From contig OX442415.1 of assembly GCA_949361645.1 (NCBI GenBank), positions 9,889,254 through 9,953,253 of the forward strand: a stretch of 64,000 nt of DNA, read 5' to 3'. This DNA comes from Spongilla lacustris (Eukaryota > Porifera > Demospongiae > Spongillida > Spongillidae). Under the pieces are notes generated by a model. The model was not told the DNA's origin. It made no database searches and saw only the letters and a program-made list of their open reading frames with translations. Made by a program: the position numbers and the translations under genes. Below, piece after piece: positions 55,181 through 64,000 of this stretch (position 1 is its first letter; the number at the start of each line of letters is the position of its first letter).

Positions 55181-57290
55181 AAGTTCGGCAGGGGGGAGTG
55201 TTCGGCAGTCTACGATTCAAATGAGGTGCAAAGGCTTATCTGAAGCTTGAAAATTCCAACACAGGCTGAAAAATGTTCTCCAATGAGTGTATAATCAGAG
55301 GGTACATTTTACATTGTACAGAAAAGTATCGTTCGTGAATTATAATTTCTTTTGTTTACCAATGACTAATTTTTGGTCAAAATGGCGCGTCAAACGGTGC
55401 GCAAGTGTTAAGAGGTACTGTAGGGGCAACCAGCTGTTAACAAGGTTAGCTGTTTCAAATAATATTTATATGCTGTTTTATACTTGACCAGTTAGTGTGC
55501 AACAGAGTAAAGTATTTTACAACATAAAACAGTGAAGAATTGGTGAAATTCGAAGGCTGTCGAACACTCCAAGTGGAATTCAAATCACTTAGGAGTGTTC
55601 GGCATGGGTGCCGAACACTCCAAATAAAACAAAGTATACAACTGAACCTAAAGCTATTGTTTTGAAGCTTGTGAGGATGCAAGGAAGCTATTATGTACGC
55701 GGCAGGTGCATCTGAGGGCGGGAAGCAGTGTTCGGATGGGGGGCTGATATAAGCGTAAATGTATATACGTGCATGGTATGTGCATGGATATACGAATTTC
55801 CTTTCAGCGGTACCGGTGCAGGCGACTACTGTTCCTATACTCTCCTAACTGAAATGTTTATTGTTGTGTGTGATGAATTTTTATTATGTCCATTTTATTT
55901 TATGCAAGAATATTTTATACCTTGCCGATTCTTCTCAGTAAGTAGGATTAGCTAATACACATAATACTGACTTTTGCAATCTACATTGAATAGTCATTAT
56001 TCTGTAGTGCCGGCTGTATCATAATAATAGCACAATACATGTACATGCATCGTATTTCATATAGAAGAAAAAATTGGAACATACAAATGATTTCTTTCAC
56101 ATGCACGTGAAAATTCCTGATTGTGATGACTGGCAAGGCAGTCTCCATGCAAAGAGTATGGAATTTGCACTGCAGGAAGCGTGTGAAGGTCATTTTTCCA
56201 GAAATCACCTTCATTTAGTGTGTCCACATTGTATGAGTCATGACAAATTAGATGGCAATTGAAGAATGGGCCTCCCATCACTGCATGCTTATTAAAGCTG
56301 CATGAGGAGGCCATGTTTTGTATAAAATATGAGTTCAGTTCCCATTAACAGGAAATATCCCTGTGACATTGTACACTGAAAGGTGGTTTAGGAAGATGGA
56401 CGCATAAATAATGGAAGGTCAGGCCTCTTGTGGTTTCAAGGATTTATGTGCAGAAACCGGCCCAGAAAAAAAGGAAGCGATCTTTGTCATCAAGCATGTA
56501 CATGCATGTATGCTCTCACCAGCAAGAGATGGAAGGAAGTGCATGAAGCTGAAGAGCAAGAAAGACTCTTAAAGGAAAACAGAAAGGAAAAGGTGGTAAG
56601 AAAGGAGAGGGAAAGGGGAAGGAAAAGCAAACAAATGAAGATGACTGGGAATGCTGAGCATGTAACTCAAGCTTCTCTCAAGATGAGGAAAATGGAAATA
56701 AATGCAAGTGGCATGTGACGAGTGCAAAGAGACATCACTTGCATGCTTTTCACATTTGACACAAACAATTATTTGTGTCCTATACCTGCTGGTATATGGA
56801 AGATGATTGAACAAATCGCATTCCACGCAGGCATGGCATCATCTATAGCGCAAGCTGATTTTGCCCGCCTGCATTTATTGTTGATTCTTGGTTTTTCATT
56901 CTTGATTATTTCTAATTTTATACAGTCCATACCTACTATAAGAACGAGATATTGACAGTGAAAAAGAAATCATAAGACTTAGTCCTATCTGTACCTGTTG
57001 CGTATGGGTATTTGATTATTAATTGCATGCATGCGCACTGCCGAACACTACCTAATTCGACTGCCGAAAATCCCTCGTGCGATGCCGAACACTGGTAAAT
57101 GCGACGTCTATTGAGATCTGCCTGTATTATATATTCAACGAAGCTTAAATATATAAACTACGAATGTTTAAGTATTCTGCAGTCCCTGAAGATTCCAAAA
57201 CACTACTGTTCTTATTTTTATGATTGCCTATATCTGGGATGGTTATTCTTGACTTGTGCTTGTACCGCGCAACTGCCGAACACTACCTAA
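55181..57290. mobile_element. Probable DNA transposon with AGTGTTCGGCA sub-terminal motifs, inside a NOC4L intron
   Basis: AGTGTTCGGCA (or a close variant) occurs near 55182, 55198, 55593 and 55728 in one orientation. The complement TGCCGAACACT lies near 55609, 57041, 57082 and 57270, with close variants at 55560 and 57060. Clusters of a short motif in opposite orientation near two ends are typical sub-terminal transposase-binding sites. Inside, a plus frame at 56428-56718 has a lysine/glutamate-rich helix (RLLKENRKEKVVRKERERGR), followed in another frame by CDECKE. This resembles the C-terminal tail of pogo/Tigger-type transposases, but no DDE core is readable. The exact ends and target duplication were not found. 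Confidence 0.45.
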
Positions 57291-57299
57291 TCAACCCTA

Positions 57300-58050
57300 T
57301 AACATGTTGCATTGCCGTCAAACTTGGCTTAAGAATGCTATATATTTATATGTCCACCTAATAGTGTTGTTCGATTGTTCAGGTTTACTTGCAAGCGTAC
57401 GTATTGGTAACAATTTGCCATCGAGCGATAGTGGCGGTGACAAAGCAATGCACGGATCAAGCAATAAATGCCTTATTATGTTAGAACCCTACACGCTGGA
57501 CAAAGTTACGCTTAGGTTGTGTAAGATGTACTTCAGCCTTCGTAGCAATCCTGCGTAGTATTTTTTTCAAAATGGCGGCGTATTTACATAAACACGACTA
57601 TATTTAGCGAACCAAGTACGTTGCAATCACATCCTAAGCGTAGATGAGCAATAGAAACATCGTGTAACATACCAGGCACAAAAGTCCTCTTATCCGCCCT
57701 CGTCTTCATCAGCGCCGTTTTGCTTTTCACAAACGACCCTCTTAAGGCGATAAAATATGACGTAACTGAACTTTCCCGCTCGACAGCTGCAACTTTTATA
57801 TTGTCAAGCCAAAACTTCTATGCGTCATATACGAAATCTAAGCGCTAGAATACCCTAGCATGACAATAGGTATGAATGCTTTACAAAAATATCTTCCGTA
57901 CGATCGCAATGCTTGAATAAACAGTGATTTGCACTATGTCATAATGATGTAATCATGAACATATTGTCGACATATTGTCAACATCATGTAAATATGTTTT
58001 CTTGTGTAGGCTGCCTTCACATCCCTGAGGTTCTATATGATGCCCACTTC
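57300..58050. other. Rest of NOC4L intron 4; nothing assigned
   Basis: It contains AAAATGGCGGCGTATTTACA at 57569, a promoter-like motif context, but no exon follows that I can support. Confidence 0.35.
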
Positions 58051-58606
58051 CTAACAGACACTGATGTCACACTATGCGCCAAAAGTGTCTGATCTTGTGA
58101 AGAAGCTGGTGAGCCCATCAGAGAACAAGATGGAGGAGGAGCTTGGACAGTACCTTGATATTGATCATGATGATGTGAGTGCCCCCCAGGTGTATGGCTT
58201 GTATGTAATACATGCTGACTTTGGCAGCTGGTTCAGGATGAGTGTACTGAACTGGAGGGCTTGAAAAGAGTACCCATGGCATTTGAAGAGCCAGTGGGAC
58301 TTTGGGGGAATCCAGATACAACCTGTATTGGAATTGGACACCATGGCAAGATGTCTATTGACTTTTATTTATTTCTTTAATTATGCGGTCATTTGTGATC
58401 TAGTCTCACAAGCCAGATGTACTTTGATGTGACTGTACTATGACGTGAACTGGGGACTAGTATTCAAACATACTGTCTGGAATTTAATCACACAACTGCG
58501 TAACATGAAAAATATTCATAATCCTAAGTCACATGCAAGGAATATTAAACACATGGCTCAACGTGTGGTAGAAAAGCATGACCAACGAAGGAAGATTTAT
58601 ACAAAG

Positions 58607-58733
58607 GCCACGCCCACCCCAAGCCCATGTTCCCAAACCACACCTTCTACAACATGGTGGGGGCCCTGCTGAGCACCAAGGTGGACATGGGTCACCTGAT
58701 AGCTATAGGCTGCCTCAAGTATATCCTGCATGA
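58607..58733 (+). CDS. Exon-like segment, unassigned (weak CNOT1-like resemblance)
   Basis: After TACAAAG, a frame reads HAHPKPMFPNHTFYNMVGAL then LSTKVDMGHLIAIGCLKYIL. The amphipathic helix pattern and the end I-G-C-L-K-Y-I-L-H-E recall the L-G-x-A-L-R-Y-V-L-E-A-L helix of the CCR4-NOT scaffold CNOT1, but the match is short. The donor at its end is not clear (GAGGCTAGC). It lies 230 bp after the NOC4L stop on the same strand. Confidence 0.3.
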
Positions 58734-59276
58734 GGCTAGCTGTTTCATTCATTTATCATCTTCACCAAATTGATATATGCCCATGCAGCTCATGATCAGT
58801 TTGAGCCGTTTCTTTAAATATCTCATTTCACAGTACTCATAATTAACCAAATCTATGTACTTAATGAAATGCCACAAAAGACTAGGGAGCTTTTATAATT
58901 TTAATTTTTTAATTATCTAATTCAATTCTAATATTCTTATGCCTATCAGATATCTGTACTTGTCGTGACCCTCCCACACACATTTACCATCCATTCTACA
59001 CCCTCTTCCTCCCCCCCCCCCCCCCCATCTTATAGGTGTGGCATGTTGATAGTGTCAAAGTGAAACTGAAATGTACATTCATGGCCATGTATGCATCAGA
59101 GTATTGATAGTGGTAGTTCTATATACGTGTATGGAATAAAAATACACAAAGAGTTCAATTACTGTATGCAATTGTACACCATTACATTCACCCCCTCAAC
59201 CACATCACAACAACTCTTGTAATGATTTTGCTTTATTAAAAACACACAAATATTCAATCATGGTATAACTGAAGTG
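58734..59276. other. No gene recognised; C homopolymer
   Basis: A run of C of about 17 bases lies near 59010-59026. The remainder is A/T-rich. Confidence 0.5.
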
Positions 59277-59378
59277 TTACTTCTTCAGTCCTTCAATCTC
59301 ATCAGCCAGTACTCACAGGCCTATCTTCCTCAACACCTCTATCAGTGTTGACCTGGTCACTGGCTTCATACCCTTTCG
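59277..59378 (-). pseudogene. Terminal exon, possibly death-domain end, with an in-frame TGA
   Basis: After TTTTTTTCAG the minus strand reads RKGMKPVTRSTLIEVLRKIG, L, then TGA, and in the same frame VLADEIEGLKK and TAA; 34 codons exactly. The pattern T-x-x-x-L-I-x-x-L-R-x-I-G-x-x-x-L-A-x-x-I-E matches the last two helices of death domains (adaptors in apoptosis and innate signalling), common at C-termini of sponge receptors. The TGA sits where CGA (Arg) would fit, so it looks like a recent nonsense change. Upstream exons were not identified. Confidence 0.4.
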
Positions 59379-60439
59379 CTGAAAAAAACCAAATTTATCA
59401 GTAATCTGATTGCACATAAATCTGATTGCATATAAACTAATCAAGCACATGACCCAGGCCCTATATTAATTGAAGTGTTATGAGTACAATACTAGTAAGA
59501 CTTACTGTACATAGACTGATCATTAATCCCTTACAAGTTGGTGTGGTACACAACATGTACATTGTACAAAGATCATACTATTACTGTATTGTATTACATA
59601 CTTTTTGGTGGTAGTTGTGTTACTAGTTCTAAGACCTCTACACCTCTTTGGAGCTTGCTTTAGGATCTTATTTAACCTGTGTGTATTTGGGAGGGCTATC
59701 TAACATTGGGATGGGGCCTGGTGGGGCTAGCCACTCGTGTACAGATGTGTCCTGTCTACTCTTGATCTTGATCTGATCTGTAGAGTGCTTCAGTGAAAAG
59801 TCCAATTGATTCTCTCGTACATTGGCAATAGTGCCTCCAGCAAACATGCTACAGTGTATTTTGCTCATGCACACATACGTACACATGTACACCTACGCAA
59901 AATCAGAGGCGGATCCAGGATTTCAGAAAAGGGGGTGTAAAAAGCACAGAAACAAGACTTGACAAAAATTGGACCGGGAAAAATACACTATATTTAGCAC
60001 ACACTTTCTAAAATAGAGCATGCTAGACTGCTGAGGAATGTGCTAAATATAAGCATATTTTCTCGGTCCAATTTTGTTTCCTTGCTTTTTACACCACCAT
60101 TGTCCAGTTCAATCCTATATGCCACCAACTTTCCCCTATGCAATAAGATTTGATAAAACACATATATAATTAATGCAGCCTTTAATAATTACTATGCAAC
60201 CATCAAAATACATAGAAAGGATCCACAGGGGTGCCAATTTAAGATGTAAAGGCATGTATTAATAGGCCCAATGTGGGTATATTGTATTGAGAAACTCTCC
60301 TAGGCAGCTACATGTACCAAGTCACACCAAGCCGCTTATCTATATGCTGCTATCTCTAAATCCCTCCAGTAATGGCCATGCATAACGGTGTGGCGGAAGT
60401 GATTTTTATATCAAACATTTATTCGAAGCAGATGAATGT
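59379..60439. repeat. Inverted-repeat partner (59665-59850) and unassigned sequence
   Basis: 59665-59850 matches 61575-61770 in inverted orientation (TTTGCTGGAGGCACTATTGC, GGACTTTTCACTGAAGC, TGTACACGAGTGGCTAGCCC). A minus frame here (IANVRENQLDFSLKH, then SVHEWLAPPGPIPMLDSP) looks coding and is broken in the partner. CTGATTGCACATAAATCTGA-type pieces at 59408 recur at 61030-61100. Confidence 0.55.
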
Positions 60440-60700
60440 GAAATGATTTCCTTACAAACCTGTTTTGCTGGTTTAAGGATTCAGCGTCTGATGTTACTTC
60501 ACACTGATGTGGCTTCTCTCCAGCACAAGAAAGCCAAATATGTATGTTTAAAAATGAAGGTAGTGAAAATGCCTTTCCACATACATTGTATATCACACTT
60601 ATCTGTCTTCTTTACAGAATGAGTGCACATGTGTACTTGCAGGTCCACATGCTGTGCAAATTCCCTTGCACACATTGCCTGCATATATACGGCTGCTGTA
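60440..60700 (-). pseudogene. C2H2 zinc-finger relic
   Basis: On minus, CAREFAQHVDLQVHMCTHS is the second half of a finger (x-F-x5-L-x2-H-x3-H). In the next frame VCGKAFSLPSFLNIHI and then GEKPHQC give another finger and the standard H-T-G-E-K-P-type linker. The two lie in different frames and several zinc ligands are altered, so the array is degraded. Confidence 0.6.
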
Positions 60701-60713
60701 CCTGCAGACTGAA

Positions 60714-60990
60714 AGAAACCTGGTTCAGTATTAAACCTGGTTCAGTACTAGAGGATACAGTGATGGCTAAACCTGGTTCAGTACTAATGAGGATACAGGG
60801 ATGGCTAAACCTGGTTCAGTACTAAAGAGGATACAGTGATGGCTAAACCTGGTTCAGCACTAAAGAGGATACAGTGATGGCTAAACCTGGTTCAGTACTA
60901 AAGAGGATACAGTGATGGCTAAACCTGGTTCAGCACTAAAGAGGATGTTCAGCACTAAAGAGGATACAGTGATGGTTAAACCTAAACCTA
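60714..60990. repeat. 38-bp minisatellite, about 7 units
   Basis: GTACTAAAGAGGATACAGTG plus ATGGCTAAACCTGGTTCA has a period of 38 bp, with a shorter unit near 60950. Confidence 0.93.
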
Positions 60991-62116
60991 ATTTAACAGC
61001 TCTTTGTGTCCTTTGTGTACTGTTTAATGATAAGACAAAATGAAAATCTGATTGCACATAGATCTGATTGCATTTAAATCTGATTGCACATAAATCTGAT
61101 TGCATGTAAACTGCTTGTACTAATCATGCTGAGGACAGTATCAAGCACATGACATGAGCACCACAGACCTAAGGTGTACATTGCCAGGGTGCTTCTACCC
61201 TCATCCCCAAGCCCTACATGTGTATATTAATATTAAATTATGGGGCCTGGTAGTGTTAGCATGCATGCAGTAGCCATTACAAACAAACCTATTGATCAGT
61301 TTACATAAGCTAAAATAAATGGTTTCATGCCCATGAAAGAGGTTCAACTTAAACCACCATATACATGTCGATAATGCAAATGATTGAGGCACAATGGCTT
61401 TGATCTTTTGTATAGAATTTCAAATTAATAAGAAAATACTGGTGTTCTATAAAAGCAATTCAGGTTTCCAAATTTAGTGCATGCAAATGATTAAATTACT
61501 CATGGTATTAATAATCTCAAATTTCTATATGCATAAATGTTGCATAGGTGTAAATGTGTATGTGTGCAACTGTAGCACGTTTGCTGGAGGCACTATTGCC
61601 AATGTATGGGAGAATCAATTGGACTTTTCACTGAAGCGATTCGATCAAGAGTAAACAGGCACAAGCCCTGAGCGTGAATGAGTGCCCTACACATCTGTAC
61701 ACGAGTGGCTAGCCCCACTAGGCCCCATCTTTATGTTAGATGACACTCCCAGGCACACACAGGTTAAATTGAATATTAAACGTGACGTAGGATTTTTAGA
61801 CAGCAGTTAGGCATAAATTAAGGAAACAAGGGATTATATGGGAATTACAAGATATAAAAATGGTACGTATATCATGCAGGCTATTTCGATCTCCTACCTG
61901 GACCAAAGTACGTATGTATGGGCTGCAAACAGCAGTGAAATTAAGTCTAGCAACCAGACTTTAATATGATGACGCAAAACGTTATATTGTCGGGCCACGG
62001 GGGGGAGGCGGCCCCCCACGCGATAATGAAATACGTGTGTATTATATCGATCCAATCTCCGCATTATTTAGTACAATTAACTTTCCAAGTGCGCAGGACA
62101 TTTCAGTTCAGCATTA
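60991..62116. other. No gene recognised; inverted-repeat partner at 61575-61770
   Basis: It includes the inverted match to 59665-59850 and several ATCTGATTGCA pieces (61040-61105). Otherwise A/T-rich. I see no exon that can be defended. Confidence 0.4.
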
Positions 62117-62120
62117 TGGT

Positions 62121-62157
<37 letters not shown>

Positions 62158-62349
62158 CCACGCAAAATGTCCCCCCGGACATCTAATCCTAGACACCAGT
62201 GTCCCCACAGTACATGGGGGACACTAGTGCCTACATGCCTAGGTATAAATGTCCCCTGCGGACATACATGCCTCAGCATAATTGTCCGGGGGACAATTAA
62301 TGGTGCATAGAACATATGTCCGGGGGGGACATTTTGCGGGGGGGACAAC
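62117..62349. mobile_element. Small inverted-repeat element with a long C homopolymer
   Basis: The left end (GGTTG, about 40 C, then GCAAAATGTCCCCCCGGACA) mirrors the right end (TGTCCGGGGGGGACATTTTG, CGGGGGGGACAACC). The inside is a series of smaller TGTCC/GGACA palindromes (62190-62300). It is non-coding and MITE-like, and would fold into a very GC-rich hairpin. The homopolymer length is likely uncertain. Confidence 0.75.
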
Positions 62350-63231
62350 CATGCCTACGACACAGGCACTGTACAACAAACATCCTAGCTGGGCGGGTGG
62401 GAAGGCTTTCTTTTACATACCTTTTCAGGTGCCGGGACTGGAGGCAGACGGACCTTACTTTTCTTCGACATTGATTTAACGAGGAAGTACAGAATTCATG
62501 TATTAGCCTAGTTATATAGGTGACCTTACAATAATAATTGTGACGTAAGGCAGTATGCGCGTACGCATTTCTCCATGGAAACAGTTACAAACAGAATTTT
62601 AGTAGAGAGCTCGCCTGAAGCAACAAAGTAGCACAGCTTTATGTATCAGACTAAATGTCTCTACCACTAGGCCAAAGCCTCTGCATCAGGTCCAAGGCAC
62701 ACCCCCCCCCCCCCCCCCCCCACCCCCAGTCATGTACTTGATGATTTACACATAATGCAGTGACGAACAAACAAGATACTAGTACATGTATGAAAACATT
62801 CTCTCTGAGAAAGTTAGTGGTATGTAGGATTTTGAAGGCAATAAGGAAGGGAACAAGGGATAGGAAATACAATAACTAAGCACTTTGTATCTTCTCTGCT
62901 CTCAGTTAGAGGTGCCCAGACCATGACCACATGGCTGTGTGGTGTGTGGTCCATAAACTAGAGCTCAATATACTTCCTTCCATTCCTGGTTGTCCCTCTG
63001 GCTGCATGGCAATAAGCACACTCAAAAGGATGTGGGAGGGAAAAACACCTATAGGTCTTCACCTCTTTTAGTAAGACATAGGCATGAAGCATTGTCAAGT
63101 GTCACAAACCCAGATATGCACTTTGTGTCATCTAGTAGATACCACTGGGAAACATGTCAGAGAGGTCATAGAATTAAGAACATTAGGTCTACCAGTCCAT
63201 TGTGTACCACTACCGGCTTCCTTGCTTTCAG
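62350..63231. other. No gene recognised; C homopolymer at 62701-62721
   Basis: It contains one poly-C run, here without the mirrored arm. No exon is supported before 63232. Confidence 0.4.
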
Positions 63232-63358
63232 GACGTACATAAAGATGGAGTCACCTGTGGATGACAATCGCAGTAATATACTACAACCCCGCCCCCTCAC
63301 TAGCATGTTCTCCATGGAAACCATGAAGCCAAAGGAACACAGATGTCTGTACATGTAG
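63232..63358 (+). CDS. Candidate terminal exon, unrecognised
   Basis: After CTTTCAG the frame (one base in) reads TYIKMESPVDDNRSNILQPR then PLTSMFSMETMKPKEH and ends in TAG, 42 codons. The acceptor has a good pyrimidine tract (CTTCCTTGCTTTCAG). There is no domain, and the gene's other exons are not visible. It may equally be chance. Confidence 0.3.
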
Positions 63359-63617
63359 AAACTTTGCCCTAAATTTATTCCATTGTGTGCTATGTAAACT
63401 TCCATTGGTCCTGACCTTACCACATGGTCATCTAGCAGGATACACATGTACAGTTATCTGATATTAGGCTGCCTGGTGTAAGGCTTACATGTAACTCATT
63501 GTTCACTAGCAACAGATCTACATGGGAATGTGGGCTTGGAATAAATTGTGTATGTTCTAAATACACATAGAATAAATATATATCTATGTTCACACAATGG
63601 TTTGGTGGTGGTGGGGG

Positions 63618-63817
63618 NNNNNNNNNNNNNNNNNNNNNNNNNNNNNNNNNNNNNNNNNNNNNNNNNNNNNNNNNNNNNNNNNNNNNNNNNNNNNNNNNNN
63701 NNNNNNNNNNNNNNNNNNNNNNNNNNNNNNNNNNNNNNNNNNNNNNNNNNNNNNNNNNNNNNNNNNNNNNNNNNNNNNNNNNNNNNNNNNNNNNNNNNNN
63801 NNNNNNNNNNNNNNNNN
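63618..63817. other. Assembly gap (200 N)
   Basis: Exactly 200 undetermined bases. The preceding GGTGGTGGTGGGGG suggests that a simple repeat broke the assembly. Confidence 0.99.
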
Positions 63818-63839
63818 TCCATCACTCCCTCCCACTCAC

Positions 63840-64000
63840 CATTACAAGAATCTCCTCCCTCCCCTGCACAAAGATCTCGGCAGCCTTGTCAGGACAGAAG
63901 GAGGACACACCACATGGGGCCAGGAGGTTCTCCATGCACAGCTTCCTGCTCAGCCGCCTCAACCTCCCACCCTCACCTCTCCACATACTCTCCACATAAC
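63840..64000 (-). CDS. Exon of an unrecognised gene, cut by the window end
   Basis: The minus-strand frame is open from the edge and reads RRLSRKLCMENLLAPCGVSS then FCPDKAAEIFVQGREEILVM to a good donor (ATG then GTGAGT). Codon usage looks coding and the donor is in phase. No family recognised. Confidence 0.45.

Larger units (their letters stand above)
54418..58380 (+). pseudogene. NOC4L: NOC4L-like (nucleolar complex protein 4), 3' half, frameshifted
   Basis: Six exons: 54418-54528, 54669-54742, 54808-54894, 54951-55043, 58058-58174, 58228-58380. They are joined by GT-AG introns in matching phases. Encoded blocks include DYPHFFKKLYALLQPSVFHV, KYMQRFFALLDTFLHST, HLPLYLVASFAKRISRLALT, MLAVVFVSNLIKRHPNCSVL, CDPFDM and TLMSHYAPKVSDLVKK. 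These match the conserved C-terminal (CBF/Mak21-type) region of Noc4, which works with Nop14 in 40S ribosome biogenesis in the nucleolus. One extra base near 54986 creates TGA after DPFDMN; removing it from the reading restores EADPSKSRALESCLWELQ. No N-terminal exons are seen upstream. Intron 4 is 3.0 kb against 53-140 bp for the others because it holds a transposon-like insert. It is either a pseudogene or a truncated gene with an assembly error. Confidence 0.8.

Noticed and set aside
61966..62348. Proline-rich frame through the C homopolymer
   Set aside because: The run of Pro is translation of poly-C inside a MITE-like element.
1..64000. tRNA, rRNA, telomere repeats, bacterial operons or phage
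   Set aside because: None seen by reading both strands. The only simple tracts are GT, C/T and G/A runs, and gene structure is eukaryotic.

Overview
The window is animal DNA, most likely from a sponge. Genes are split by GT-AG introns, many of only 48-140 bp. Gene content fits a demosponge: Ig/FN3 single-pass receptors, receptor tyrosine-phosphatase exons, a PD-(D/E)XK-like/kinase fusion, a DD3-3-like exon and NOC4L. The species assignment is inference. There are no bacterial operons, no CRISPR and no RNA gene that I can support. About half of the window is repeats.

Layout. 1-2.2 kb: 5' end of a minus-strand coiled-coil gene and its upstream module. 3.1-4.2 kb: a 31-bp minisatellite. 4.4-6.4 kb: two copies of a 0.55-kb repeat flanking an ankyrin exon. 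6.85-12.13 kb: an apparently complete Ngaro-type tyrosine-recombinase retrotransposon (gag, RT/RNase H, recombinase; repeats A1-ORFs-B1-A2-B2), inserted in an older copy of a recurrent 5' module. 12.1-13.5 kb: more copies of that module. 14.4-52.1 kb: three copies (two direct, one inverted) of a composite repeat made of a 27-bp minisatellite, a 1.3-kb core, a ~175-bp tandem unit and very large arrays of a 24-bp unit. These arrays (about 16 kb) lie in what look like introns of two convergent receptor-phosphatase genes whose last recognisable exons meet around 25.2-26.5 kb. 37-46.1 kb: duplicated promoter/first-exon modules, a damaged Ig/FN3 receptor gene on the minus strand, and a six-exon PD-(D/E)XK-like plus kinase gene on the plus strand. 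46.7 kb: a DD3-3-like exon. 52.1-54.1 kb: decayed recombinase pieces. 54.4-58.4 kb: the 3' half of NOC4L, carrying a frameshift and a 3-kb intron filled by a probable DNA transposon. 58.4-64 kb: scattered exons, a zinc-finger relic, small inverted-repeat elements and a 200-N gap.

How it fits together. Two processes explain most of the window. One is segmental duplication and inversion of units that carry the same 5' module or the same receptor exons. The other is growth of minisatellites inside introns. The many very long reading frames in 17.5-52.1 kb come from a 24-bp unit (a multiple of three, almost free of stops) and are not proteins. The best candidates for new biology are the spliced PD-(D/E)XK-like/kinase gene with its shared upstream module, the intact Ngaro element, and the 24-bp array system.
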